23,989 bases of DNA from an uncultured Polaromonas sp. (lineage in GTDB: Bacteria; Pseudomonadota; Gammaproteobacteria; Burkholderiales; Burkholderiaceae), in contig CAMLDT010000030.1 of the NCBI GenBank assembly GCA_946479075.1, positions 1-23,989 on the forward strand, written 5' to 3'. Below are positions 7,795 to 15,520 of this stretch, piece after piece. Below the pieces are notes generated by a model, which worked only from the letters and a program-made list of their open reading frames with translations, was not told the DNA's origin and made no database searches. Position 1 is the stretch's first letter. Each line of letters starts with the position of its first letter. The position numbers and the translations under genes are program-made.

Positions 7795-9040
7795 ATCTGA
7801 GGGCCTCGGCAGGGTTCACACGGCTGGCGCGCCAGCTCGGATAAATGGTGGCCAGGAAAGCCAGGACCAGCGCAATCACCGCAATCGGCATGATGTCGGC
7901 GTATTGCGGGTCGCTGGGCATGCGGCTGATCAGGTAGATGTCTTTCGGCAGGAAGCTGGCATTGAGCGCACGCTCCAGCGCCAGCACGATGACATCGATG
8001 TTGAGCGCAATGCCCAGGCCCAGCACCAGGCCCGAGAGTGTGCCGATCACGCCGACCATGGCGCCCTGCACCATGAAGATGCCCATGATGCTTTTCGGGC
8101 TGGCCCCCAGCGTGCGCAGGATGGCGATGTCGGCGCGTTTGTCGGTCACCGTCATCACAAGCGTGCTGACCAGGTTGAAGGCGGCCACCGCCACGATCAG
8201 TGTGAGGATGATGAACATCATGCGTTTTTCAAGCTGCACGGCGGCAAACCAGGTCTTGTTCTGCCGCGTCCAGTCGCGGATCAGCAAATCGCCGCTGAGG
8301 CTGCGTGACAGCTCGGCCGCCACCTCGCGCGCCTGGTGCAAATCTTTGAGCTTGATGCGTATGCCGGTCGGGCCTTCGAGGCGGAAAATTTTGGCAGCGT
8401 CGTCCTGGTGCAGCATCACCAGCGCCGAGTCGTACTCGAAGTGGCCGGAGTCAAAAGTGCCAACCACCGTCATCTGCTTGAGGCGCGGCACCACGCCGGC
8501 CGGTGTCACCTGGCCGCTGGGGGCGATCAGCGTCACGCTGTCACCTTCGCGCACGCCCAGTGAACGGGCCAGTTCGCCGCCCAGCACCACGCCGAACTGG
8601 CCGGGCACCAGCCGGGCCAGCGTGCTCACCGAGGCCGCGGCGAGGTCGGTCACTTCGCCCTCATGTGCCGGGTCGATGCCGCGCACCAGCGTGCCTTTCA
8701 TGTCTTCACCACGCGCCAGCAGGGCCTGCGCAGCAATAAACGTCGCCGCGCCCACCACCTCGGGATTGGCCCTGATTTCGGACAGCGTCTTCTGCGGGTC
8801 CGGCAAGGCCGCGCCGCCGGGCGCAAACACCTCGATATGGGAAATGACGCCCAGCATGCGGTCGCGCACTTCCTTCTGGAAACCGTTCATCACGCTGAGC
8901 ACGATGATCAGCGCCGCCACACCGAGCGCGATGCCCAGCATGGACACACCCGAAATGAATGAAATGAAACCATTGCGCCGGGTGGCGCGGCCTGCGCGGG
9001 TGTAGCGCCAGCCCAGAATCAGCTCGTAGGGAATTTGCAT
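7787..9040 (-). CDS. lolC: LolC/LolE-type lipoprotein-releasing permease
   Basis: Membrane subunit of the lipoprotein-sorting ABC transporter, 417 residues. It starts [17 protein letters not shown], the standard LolC/E opening, with a first membrane helix at about 27-50 ([20 protein letters not shown]), the conserved [15 protein letters not shown] motif, a large periplasmic domain, and three C-terminal helices ([43 protein letters not shown] and [19 protein letters not shown]), ending NPAEALRYE. The open frame continues upstream to 9478 but that extension lacks any family similarity. Only one permease gene is present beside lolD; LolC and LolE cannot be told apart, and a homodimeric arrangement is possible. 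Confidence 0.93.
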   Translation of the reverse strand: MQIPYELILGWRYTRAGRATRRNGFISFISGVSMLGIALGVAALIIVLSVMNGFQKEVRDRMLGVISHIEVFAPGGAALPDPQKTLSEIRANPEVVGAATFIAAQALLARGEDMKGTLVRGIDPAHEGEVTDLAAASVSTLARLVPGQFGVVLGGELARSLGVREGDSVTLIAPSGQVTPAGVVPRLKQMTVVGTFDSGHFEYDSALVMLHQDDAAKIFRLEGPTGIRIKLKDLHQAREVAAELSRSLSGDLLIRDWTRQNKTWFAAVQLEKRMMFIILTLIVAVAAFNLVSTLVMTVTDKRADIAILRTLGASPKSIMGIFMVQGAMVGVIGTLSGLVLGLGIALNIDVIVLALERALNASFLPKDIYLISRMPSDPQYADIMPIAVIALVLAFLATIYPSWRASRVNPAEALRYE

Positions 9041-9107
9041 GGTGCCAATTGTGGCATCAGGCACCGGGCGGTCCTCGGCCTGTTCACCAATCCCGGACAA
9101 TAGCGCC
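9041..9107. promoter_or_regulatory. Short divergent promoter region, lolC / unknown gene
   Basis: Only 67 bases separate two divergent start codons. On the plus strand GACAAT (9095-9100) ends seven bases before ATG 9108; on the minus strand CACAAT (9053-9048) ends seven bases before ATG 9040. If these are -10 boxes, both messages would have almost no leader. No convincing -35 boxes are seen. A small inverted repeat, TGCCA and TGGCA, lies at 9044-9057. Confidence 0.35.
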
Positions 9108-10055
9108 ATGCCGGACCAACTCCATCTGATCATTCCCGGGGCCGTGCTGTCCCGCGACGACAGCGCTCCCGCGCCACCCCCGGCGCCCCTCGGCCCGAAC
9201 CTGCGTGCCCTGCTGGCCGCCATGTCGCCAGACAAACGCATCGAATGCGCTGAGGACGCCCCCTCCACGCCGTTTGAACTGGCCCTGGCCGAGGCCAACG
9301 GCCTGCCCGGCGGCCCCGGCCAGATTCCGTGGGCGGCTTTCGAGACCGGCACCGTCGGCACCCCTTGCGCCTTCATCCGGCTGTGCCACTGGCAGGTCGG
9401 CGCCGACCATGTGCGACTGTCTCCGCCGGAAGCCCTGGCGCTGGATGCGGACAGCTCGGACGCGTTGCTCAGCGCCATGGCACCTTATTTTCTGGAAGAC
9501 GGCATCACGCTGGCACCGCACGGGTCCCTGCCCGGAACCTGGCTGGCCACCGGCGAGGTCTTCCGCGGCCTGCACAGCGTGTCCATGGACACCCTGCTGG
9601 GCCGGCACCTGACACGTTCCTTGCTGGACGGCGCCGGCACCCCGGCTGCGACGCTGCGCCGGCTGCAAAATGAGATGCAGATGCTGCTGTACACCCACCC
9701 CGTGAACGAGGCGCGCCAGCAGCAGGGGCAGGCGCCGGTCAATTCCTTTTGGGTCACCGGCACAGGTGTGCTGGATCAGCCGGTGCCGGTGGCGCAGCAT
9801 GTCCGGGTTGAGTCGCGGCTGCACACGCCGGCACTGCGCGGCGACACTGCGGCCCATGCGCAGGCCTGGCAAGCGGTGGACGCCGACAGTTGCGCCGCGC
9901 TGCTGGCGGTGTTGCGGGCCGGCGGCGATGCGCAGCTGACCCTTTGCGGTCAGCGCGCAGCGCAGCACTTCAGCCCCGCAGCGCCCGGTTTCTGGCGCAA
10001 GATCAAGGGTGTTTTAGGCCTCCAGCCCTTATGGGACGGGCGTCACCAGCTATGA
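9108..10055 (+). CDS. Conserved protein of unknown function upstream of recJ
   Basis: A 315-residue protein without membrane segments. It begins MPDQLHLIIPGAVLS and contains AFIRLCHWQVGADHVRLSPPEAL, APYFLEDGITLAPHGSLPGTWLA, a central LLGRHLTRSLL, and VNSFWVTGTG. I remember this type from betaproteobacteria, usually next to recJ and sometimes labelled 'phosphoglycerate mutase-like'; no active-site motif of that family is visible, so I assign no activity. The stop overlaps the recJ start as ATGA, so the two are probably co-translated. The last 15 or so residues (from GVLGL) are encoded by a dispersed repeat and may differ from relatives. The start is set by the short divergent gap to lolC/E. 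Confidence 0.85.
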   Translation: MPDQLHLIIPGAVLSRDDSAPAPPPAPLGPNLRALLAAMSPDKRIECAEDAPSTPFELALAEANGLPGGPGQIPWAAFETGTVGTPCAFIRLCHWQVGADHVRLSPPEALALDADSSDALLSAMAPYFLEDGITLAPHGSLPGTWLATGEVFRGLHSVSMDTLLGRHLTRSLLDGAGTPAATLRRLQNEMQMLLYTHPVNEARQQQGQAPVNSFWVTGTGVLDQPVPVAQHVRVESRLHTPALRGDTAAHAQAWQAVDADSCAALLAVLRAGGDAQLTLCGQRAAQHFSPAAPGFWRKIKGVLGLQPLWDGRHQL

Positions 10056-10066
10056 AAATCATAGTA
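10011..10066 (+). repeat. 56-bp dispersed repeat, copy A (across the stop/start junction before recJ)
   Basis: This aligns without gaps to 1772-1827 (minus strand) and 12060-12115. It shares CCTCCAGCCCTT and GACGGGCGT with the copy in the glycosylase gene, and CAGCTAT with both. It encodes the end of the upstream protein, the ATGA overlap, and the first five codons of recJ. Confidence 0.7.
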
Positions 10067-11857
10067 CGTGAAGCCCCGCCGCGCAGCGTCTGGGCGCTGG
10101 AGCAGGCCGGCGTGCATCCCTTGCTGGCGCAGTTGTATGCCGCGCGGGGGGTGCGCAGCGCCGATGAACTCGACGACGGTCTGGGCCGGCTGCTGCCGCC
10201 GTCCGCGATGAAGGGCACGCAGGAGGCGGCCGTGCTGCTGGCCGATGCCATGGCCGCGGCTAAAAAAATCTGCGTGGTGGCCGACTACGACTGCGACGGC
10301 GCCACCGCCTGCGCCGTGGCATTGCGCGGCCTGCGCCTGCTGGGCGCCACCCTGGTCAGCTACATCGTGCCGGACCGCGTGGTTGACGGCTATGGCCTGA
10401 CGGCGCCCATCGCCGAGCGTGTCAAGGCCACCGGCGCCGATGTGCTGGTGACAGTGGACAACGGCATCGCCAGCCTCGACGGCGTGGCGCGTGCGCGCGA
10501 ACTTGGCATGCAGGTGCTGGTGACCGACCACCACCTGCCGGCACTGAGGGACGGCGCCATCGTGCTGCCCGATGCCGACGTGATCGTGAACCCGAACCAG
10601 CCCGGCTGCGCCTTCGAGAGCAAGGCCCTGGCCGGCGTCGGCGTGATGTTTTATGTGCTGCTGGCCCTGCGCGCCGAGTTGCGCCAGCGGGGGCACTTTT
10701 TGCCCGTTCGCCCTGAGCCCGCCCTTCGACAAGCTCAGGATGACCGGGAGCCAGGCCCTTCGACAAGCTCAGCCCGAACGGAAAAAACCACAGAGCCGCG
10801 GCTGGACACCCTGCTGCCGCTGGTCGCGCTCGGCACCGTCGCCGATGTTGTCAAACTCGACCCCAACAACCGCCGCCTGGTGGCGCAGGGCCTCAAGCGC
10901 ATCCGCAGTGGCGCCATGCCGGCAGGTGTGGCGGCCCTGTTCGCCGCCGCAGGCCGGGTGCCTGCCATGGCCACCAGTTTCGACTTTGGCTTTGCTCTCG
11001 GCCCCCGCATCAACGCCGCCGGCCGCCTCAGCGACATGACCCTGGGCATTGAATGCCTGCTGAGCGACGACGCGGGCCGCGCCGACGAACTGGCCAGAAC
11101 GCTGGACGGCATCAACCGCGAACGCCGAGACATCGAGAGCGGCATGCGCGAGCAGGCCCAGTACGCCGCCGACGCCATGATCGACGAGGACGAAACACCC
11201 CCGCCGGCCATCGCCATCTTTGACCCTGACTTCCACGAAGGGGTGGTCGGCATCGTGGCCTCGCGCATCAAGGACAAGCTGCACCGGCCGACCTTTGTGT
11301 TCGCGGCCAGCCAGGCGCCGGGCCGCGAACACGAGCTCAAAGGCTCGGGCCGGTCCATCCCCGGTTTTCATTTGCGTGATGCACTGGACCTGGTGGCCAA
11401 GCGCCATCCGGGCGTGCTGCTGCGTTTCGGCGGCCATGCGATGGCAGCCGGCTGCACCATCCACGAGGAAGAGTTCGAGGTCTTCGAGCAGGCGCTGCAG
11501 CAGGTGGCGCACGAATGGCTGGACGCCGCGACGCTGACACGGCGCATCGACACCGATGGCCCGCTGGCGCCGCAGTACCGGCGTGCCGACCTGGTCGACA
11601 CCCTGCACCGTGAGGTCTGGGGCCAGGGTTTTGCGGCGCCGACCTTCAGCGAGGAGGTCGAGGTTGTGTCACAGCGCCTGGTGGGTGAAAAACACCTGGC
11701 GCTCAAACTCAAACATCAGGGCCAGGCTGTGGACGGCATCTGGTTCGGCCACACCGAGTCCTTGCCGGCGCGTGTCAAGCTGGCCTTCCGGCTTGACGCC
11801 GACGAGTGGCAGGGCATCAAGCGGGTTCGTTTCCTGGTGGAGGGCGCCGAGCTGTAG
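10052..11857 (+). CDS. recJ: RecJ single-stranded-DNA-specific 5'-3' exonuclease, with repeat-encoded insertion
   Basis: Exonuclease for recombination and mismatch repair, 601 residues. DHH-family motifs are intact: VVADYDCDGATA (75-86), VTVDNGI (134-140), VTDHHLP (157-163), VIVNPNQPGC, then LVALGTVADVV (257-267) and GPRINAAGRLSD, the DHHA1 part with HEGVVGIVASRIKDK and FGGHAMAAGC, and a C-terminal OB-like domain. Length exceeds the roughly 565-570 usual for the family; the excess is residues about 218-244, VRPEPALRQAQDDREPG onward, encoded by repeat units at 10704-10781. The frame stays open, and both flanks (AELRQRGHF and LDTLLPLVAL) are canonical, so the enzyme is probably active. ATG 10052 overlaps the previous stop; the longer open frame upstream is not homologous. 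Confidence 0.95.
   Translation: MKIIVREAPPRSVWALEQAGVHPLLAQLYAARGVRSADELDDGLGRLLPPSAMKGTQEAAVLLADAMAAAKKICVVADYDCDGATACAVALRGLRLLGATLVSYIVPDRVVDGYGLTAPIAERVKATGADVLVTVDNGIASLDGVARARELGMQVLVTDHHLPALRDGAIVLPDADVIVNPNQPGCAFESKALAGVGVMFYVLLALRAELRQRGHFLPVRPEPALRQAQDDREPGPSTSSARTEKTTEPRLDTLLPLVALGTVADVVKLDPNNRRLVAQGLKRIRSGAMPAGVAALFAAAGRVPAMATSFDFGFALGPRINAAGRLSDMTLGIECLLSDDAGRADELARTLDGINRERRDIESGMREQAQYAADAMIDEDETPPPAIAIFDPDFHEGVVGIVASRIKDKLHRPTFVFAASQAPGREHELKGSGRSIPGFHLRDALDLVAKRHPGVLLRFGGHAMAAGCTIHEEEFEVFEQALQQVAHEWLDAATLTRRIDTDGPLAPQYRRADLVDTLHREVWGQGFAAPTFSEEVEVVSQRLVGEKHLALKLKHQGQAVDGIWFGHTESLPARVKLAFRLDADEWQGIKRVRFLVEGAEL
10704..10781. repeat. Compound repeat inserted in frame in recJ
   Basis: Two 17-base direct copies of CCCTTCGACAAGCTCAG stand at 10722-10738 and 10756-10772, preceded by the inverted arm GTTCGCCCTGAG (10706-10717). 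The second copy continues as CCCGAACGG. Length 78 bases is a multiple of three, so the recJ frame is kept. A further unit is in lolD. Confidence 0.85.
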
Positions 11858-11880
11858 CGCTTGTCCGACGGCGCGTGGCA
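11851..11880 (+). repeat. Partial copy of the 56-bp repeat at the recJ stop codon
   Basis: AGCGCTTGTCCGACGG followed by CGCGTGGCAGG closely resembles the middle of the copy in the glycosylase gene (AGCCCTTGTCCGACGG then GCGTGGACAGC). The first bases hold the recJ stop TAG. The rest of the element is not recognisable. Confidence 0.4.
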
Positions 11881-11974
11881 GGCAGGGCCTACATCGCCCG
11901 CCCGCGCCGCCCGCCATGATCTGTCCTCAGAAGGCAAGCCAGCCGGTGCGCCAACAAAAACTCCAGAGGACACC

Positions 11975-12049
11975 ATGAACACCATCATCTACATCGTCGG
12001 TCTTGTCGTCATCATCGGCTTCATCCTGTCGTATTTCGGCTTTCGCTGA
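11975..12049 (+). CDS. Small hydrophobic membrane peptide, 24 residues
   Basis: A 24-codon frame, MNTIIYIVGLVV followed by IIGFILSYFGFR, forms one transmembrane helix with a short aromatic/arginine C-terminus. AGAGGA stands five bases before the ATG, a good Shine-Dalgarno. I remember near-identical 24-residue peptides (ending with a short FFGLR-like tail) in many proteobacteria, whose function is not known to me. It lies alone between recJ and the convergent glutathione S-transferase gene; its own promoter is not obvious, so it might be read from the recJ transcript. The short length makes a chance frame possible, but the ribosome site and pure hydrophobic content speak against it. Confidence 0.7.
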   Translation: MNTIIYIVGLVVIIGFILSYFGFR

Positions 12050-12059
12050 AATTCAAAGG

Positions 12060-12115
12060 CATTTCGGCCTGTAGCCCTTGCCGGGCAAGCATGAGCAGCT
12101 ATTGATTTTGTAGCG
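12060..12115 (+). repeat. 56-bp dispersed repeat, copy B (non-coding)
   Basis: Copy in the gap after the small peptide gene. It shares AGCCCTT, CAGCTAT and a final TAGCG with the glycosylase copy and the general layout with the recJ-junction copy; internally CTTGCCGGGCAAG can form a hairpin. Confidence 0.65.
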
Positions 12116-12122
12116 TCACGCC

Positions 12123-12180
12123 AGCACCGGCACCGGCACCGGCACCGGCACCTGCACCTGCACCTGCACCTGCACCTGCA
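12123..12180. repeat. Hexanucleotide tandem repeat (GGCACC)4 (TGCACC)4
   Basis: One AGCACC, four GGCACC and four TGCACC units follow each other without interruption, ending in a partial TGCA, eleven bases before the glutathione S-transferase stop codon. It is outside any supported gene. Six-base units would change length in steps of two codons if it were ever translated. Confidence 0.95.
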
Positions 12181-12191
12181 GCCAGAATGCC

Positions 12192-12863
12192 TCAGGTCAG
12201 GATGGCAAACTCGCCACCCCGCGCTATGGCGCGCTGATACGCCGGGCGGGCGTGGATGGCCTTCAGAAATGCCATCAGGCGCGGCCGGCTCGCATCCAGG
12301 CCACCGCGCGCCGCTGCAGCTTCCAGCGGAAAACTCAGCTGGATGTCTGCGCCGGTCAGTTCATCACCCGCGAACCAGGGGCTTTTCGCCAGTTCGGCTT
12401 CGAGGTAATCGAGGTGCTGCCTGATTTGCGGCTCGATGAAACTGCGCTTGGTCTTGCCACTGATGGCTTTGGCTATCGGCTTCACAAAAAACGGCATGGG
12501 TGCCGTTTCGATTTTGTCGAACACCAGTTTGAGCAGCAGGGGCGACATGGCCGAGCCCTCCGCGTAATGCAGCCAATAGGTATAACGCAGCCGCTCCGCA
12601 GTCCCTGCGGCAGGCGCGAGGCGTCCCGCGCCATACCGGTCGATCAGATATTCCACGATGGCGCCTGACTCGGCAATGACCAGCTCCCCGTCGGTAATCA
12701 CCGGCGATTTGCCCAGCGGATGCACGGCCCGCAGAGACGCCGGTGCCAGCATGGTTTGGGGGTCGCGTTCATACCGCTTGATCTCATAGTCGAGCCCCAG
12801 TTCCTCCAGCAGCCAGAGAATGCGTTGCGAGCGGGAATGGTTCAGGTGGTGCACGGTGATCAT
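12192..12863 (-). CDS. Glutathione S-transferase family protein
   Basis: A 223-residue cytosolic glutathione transferase-like protein. The N-terminal thioredoxin-like domain opens MITVHHLNHSRSQRILWLLEEL, where Ser/Asn in the HSRS segment occupies the catalytic position, and continues to HPLGKSPVI and the glutathione-binding ESGAIVEYLIDRYG. The C-terminal helical domain has GDELTGADIQLSFPLEA, the N-capping box region. Length is normal. The open frame extends upstream to 12941 but the added residues are unlike any family start. Substrate is unknown. It is a single gene on the minus strand, divergent from the PHP phosphatase gene, and its 3' end faces the tandem repeat. Confidence 0.92.
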   Translation of the reverse strand: MITVHHLNHSRSQRILWLLEELGLDYEIKRYERDPQTMLAPASLRAVHPLGKSPVITDGELVIAESGAIVEYLIDRYGAGRLAPAAGTAERLRYTYWLHYAEGSAMSPLLLKLVFDKIETAPMPFFVKPIAKAISGKTKRSFIEPQIRQHLDYLEAELAKSPWFAGDELTGADIQLSFPLEAAAARGGLDASRPRLMAFLKAIHARPAYQRAIARGGEFAILT

Positions 12864-12987
12864 GGCAAATCCAGTGGAAATCGGTGGTGGGGGCAGAAAG
12901 AACCGCCATGGTAGGCGATGTCGCATCGCCGGGCTTGGCACACCCGCGCACGCGGCAGCAAAAAGGCCAAACGCCTAAAATGGGTTG

Positions 12988-13848
12988 GTGATCTCCAAAA
13001 ACATCCTGAACGCCGATCTGCACTGCCACTCCGTGGTGTCCGACGGCACCCTGACACCGGAAGCGCTGGCCGAACGGGCCAAGGCCAACGGTGTCGAACT
13101 CTGGGCACTGACCGACCATGACGAGATTGGCGGCCAGCACCGCGCTGCCGCTGCGGCCAAAATCCAGGGCCTGAACTACCTGACCGGCACCGAAATTTCC
13201 GTCACTTTCGCCAACGAAACCGTGCACATCGTCGGCCTGGGATTTGACCCGGACGACGCGGCCATGAAACAGGGCCTGTACCAGACCCGCGGCGGACGCG
13301 GCGAGCGGGCCAGGGAAATGTCGGAGGGCCTGGCCAAGGTCGGTATCAAGGGTGCTTATGAAGGCGCTCTGAAATTTGTCGGCAACCCGGAGCTGATCTC
13401 GCGCACCCACTTTGCACGTTTTCTGGTGGAGTCCGGCGTCTGCAAGGAAACGTCCGAAGTCTTCCGCAAATACCTGACCGAAGGCAAACCGGGCTACGTA
13501 CCGCACCGCTGGGCCAGCCTGCGTGATGCGATTGACTGGATCACCAGCGCCAGGGGCGTGGCGGTGATCGCCCACCCCGGCCGCTACAAGTTCACCCCGA
13601 ATGAGGAATACGCGCTGTTCACCGAGTTCAAGGCCCATGGCGGCCAGGGCGTCGAGGTGGTCACGGGCAGCCACACCACTCAGGAGTATGTGAAATACGC
13701 GGAGACCGCGAAGGAGTTCGGCCTGGCCGCCTCGCGCGGCAGCGACTTTCACAGCCCCGATGAGAGCCATACCGACCTCGGTACGCTGCCCTTCCTGCCG
13801 GGCGAACTGACGCCGGTCTGGACGCTGCTGGAAGACCGCATCCAGTGA
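12988..13848 (+). CDS. PHP-domain phosphatase (YciV / 3',5'-nucleotide bisphosphate phosphatase, RNase AM-like)
   Basis: Metal-dependent phosphoesterase of 286 residues. PHP motifs are present in order: ADLHCHSVVSDG (HxH), LWALTDHDE, LTGTEISV (Glu), RTHFARFL, VAVIAHPGRYK, and the final SRGSDFHSPDE (DxH). The E. coli relative YciV removes the 3' phosphate of 3',5'-bisphosphonucleotides and trims RNA 5' ends; the same role is inferred here. GTG at 12988 is chosen, with TTG at 12985 possible; the ATG at 12980 is out of frame and stops at once. No Shine-Dalgarno is seen, while TAAAAT lies at 12976-12981, so the mRNA might be leaderless. The stop overlaps the next start (GTGA). YciV and YciO are also neighbours in E. 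coli. Confidence 0.9.
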   Translation: MISKNILNADLHCHSVVSDGTLTPEALAERAKANGVELWALTDHDEIGGQHRAAAAAKIQGLNYLTGTEISVTFANETVHIVGLGFDPDDAAMKQGLYQTRGGRGERAREMSEGLAKVGIKGAYEGALKFVGNPELISRTHFARFLVESGVCKETSEVFRKYLTEGKPGYVPHRWASLRDAIDWITSARGVAVIAHPGRYKFTPNEEYALFTEFKAHGGQGVEVVTGSHTTQEYVKYAETAKEFGLAASRGSDFHSPDESHTDLGTLPFLPGELTPVWTLLEDRIQ

Positions 13849-14750
13849 GCCGCGCGCCATCAACCCTGGCAGGCATTGCCCTGGTGATTGCCGCTGTCGC
13901 CTGTTTTGCGACGCTGGACACCACCACCAAGTTTGTCAGTGCCAGCGTGCCGCTGCTGATGGCGCTGTGGTTCCGCTATTTCTTTCAGGCCGTGGCCACC
14001 ACCGCGGTGGTGCTGCCGTTGCGCGGGCTGGGCATTCTGCGCACGGCCCATCCGAAGTTCCAGTGCCTGCGTGGACTGCTGCTGCTCATGAGCAGCCTGT
14101 TCGCCTTCCTGAGCCTCAAATACCTGCCGGTGGCCGAGTTCACGGCCATCGGAGCCATCGTGCCGCTGCTCATCACGCTGCTGGCTGCCACCGCGCTGGG
14201 CGAGAAGGTTTCCGCGCTGCGCTGGTCGCTGGTGCTGGGCGGTTTTGTCGGCACGCTGATCATCATCCGGCCGGGCAGTGAATCCTTCACCTGGTCGCTG
14301 CTGCTGCCGCTGGGCATGGTGGCCACCAACACCGGCTTTCAGGTGCTGACCAGCAAGCTGGCGCGCACCGAAGACCCGATCACCATGCACCTGTACACCG
14401 GCTGGGTCGGTACGCTGCTGGCCGCGGTGGCGCTGCCTTTTGTCTGGACCGCACTGCCCTCCTGGTCGCTGTGGGGCTGGATGGTGCTGATGGGGGTGGC
14501 CGCCACGGTCGGGCATTTCATGCTGATCCTGGGCTATATGCGGGCGCCCGCCGCCACCCTCACGCCCTACCTGTATGCCCAGATCGCCTTTGCCATGATA
14601 GGCGGCTGGATCGTGTTCTCCCATGTGCCGGACGCCTGGTCCATGATGGGCATGCTGATGATTGCCGTGTGTGGCGCGGCGGGCGCCTGGCTGACAGCGC
14701 GTGAAAGCCGCGCCCTCAAGGAATTCAGCGTGCTGCCCGCAGAATCCTGA
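13845..14750 (+). CDS. DMT-superfamily (EamA) transporter
   Basis: A 301-residue inner-membrane protein with about ten hydrophobic helices in two EamA repeats. The first repeat opens GIALVIAAVACFATLDTTTKF and includes ALWFRYFFQA and the characteristic LKYLPVAEFTAIGAIVPLLITLLA; the second contains FQVLTSKLARTEDP, GHFMLILGYMRAPAATLTPYLYAQIAFAMIGGWIVF. Members export amino acids, nucleotides or other metabolites; substrate cannot be read from sequence. GTG 13845 overlaps the upstream TGA by four bases, which indicates coupled translation with the PHP phosphatase. It is followed by yciO after 18 bases. Confidence 0.92.
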   Translation: MSRAPSTLAGIALVIAAVACFATLDTTTKFVSASVPLLMALWFRYFFQAVATTAVVLPLRGLGILRTAHPKFQCLRGLLLLMSSLFAFLSLKYLPVAEFTAIGAIVPLLITLLAATALGEKVSALRWSLVLGGFVGTLIIIRPGSESFTWSLLLPLGMVATNTGFQVLTSKLARTEDPITMHLYTGWVGTLLAAVALPFVWTALPSWSLWGWMVLMGVAATVGHFMLILGYMRAPAATLTPYLYAQIAFAMIGGWIVFSHVPDAWSMMGMLMIAVCGAAGAWLTARESRALKEFSVLPAES

Positions 14751-14768
14751 ATCCGCTGAAACCCACCC

Positions 14769-15404
14769 ATGGCCCAGTTTTTCGACATCCATCCCGACAA
14801 CCCGCAGGTCCGCCTGCTCCGCCAGGCCGTGGCGCTGCTGGAGCGCGGGGCCATTCTGGCCGTTCCCACAGATTCCAGCTATGCCCTGGTCTGCCACCTG
14901 GACGACAAAACCGCAGCGGACCACCTGCGGCGTATCCGCGGCGTGGACGACAAACACCACCTGACGCTGCTGTGCCGCGACCTCAGCGAACTGGCCAACT
15001 ACGCGCGCGTGGACAACAAGCAGTTTCGCCTGGTCAAGGCGGCCACGCCGGGGCCGTATACCTTCATCCTGGAAGCCAGCAAGGAAGTGCCCCGTCGCCT
15101 GAGCCATCCGTCCCGCAAGACCATCGGCCTGCGCGTGCCTGAGCACAAGACGCTGCAATGCCTGCTCGAGATCCACGGCGCGCCGTTGCTGGCGACCACC
15201 CTGATCCCGCGCGGGCAGACCGAACCACTGAACGACGCGCAGGAAATTCGCGATCAGCTTGAACACGAACTCGCTGCCGTGATCGACGCCGGCGCCTGCC
15301 CGCTGGAGCCGACCACCGTGATTGACCTGACCGACATGGGCCAGGGCGGCGAGCCGGTCGTGGTGCGGCAAGGGCGCGGCGAACTCGCGGCACTCGGCCT
15401 GTAA
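14769..15404 (+). CDS. yciO: YciO-type Sua5/YrdC-family protein
   Basis: A 211-residue member of the threonylcarbamoyl-AMP synthase fold. It begins MAQFFDIHPDNPQ and shows AVPTDSSYALVCHLDD, RIRGVDDKHHLTLLCRDLSE, and PGPYTFILEASKEVPRR with the KTIGLRVP strand and PTTVIDLTD, all matching my memory of E. coli YciO rather than TsaC or full-length Sua5. YciO has low or uncertain activity in tRNA t6A formation, so I do not call it tsaC. It is within the plus-strand series with the yciV-like gene two genes upstream, preserving the E. coli association. Confidence 0.92.
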   Translation: MAQFFDIHPDNPQVRLLRQAVALLERGAILAVPTDSSYALVCHLDDKTAADHLRRIRGVDDKHHLTLLCRDLSELANYARVDNKQFRLVKAATPGPYTFILEASKEVPRRLSHPSRKTIGLRVPEHKTLQCLLEIHGAPLLATTLIPRGQTEPLNDAQEIRDQLEHELAAVIDAGACPLEPTTVIDLTDMGQGGEPVVVRQGRGELAALGL

Positions 15405-15520
15405 AGCCTCCTCGTTCGCTGTGAGCAGTTTTGCCCCCAGGGTGCTGCTGCGCCTGCGGCCGCGGCCGGTCTGGATATCCCCACTCGGGGTCAGTGCAGC
15501 GTGCGGGCGATAATCCACAG

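Noticed and set aside
9041..9478. 5' extension of the LolC/E frame
   Set aside because: The extension covers the divergent gene and has no similarity to permeases; MQIPYEL is the standard start.
9890..10051. 5' extension of the RecJ frame
   Set aside because: It overlaps the upstream gene in another frame; the family start is MKIIVREAPP at 10052.
12123..12180. Possible CRISPR or coding repeat
   Set aside because: Units are six bases without spacers, and no gene covers them; it is a simple tandem repeat.
13860..15518. Long minus-strand open frame opposite the DMT transporter and yciO
   Set aside because: High-GC shadow frame rich in Gln, His, Arg and Gly; both genes on the plus strand have clear family motifs.
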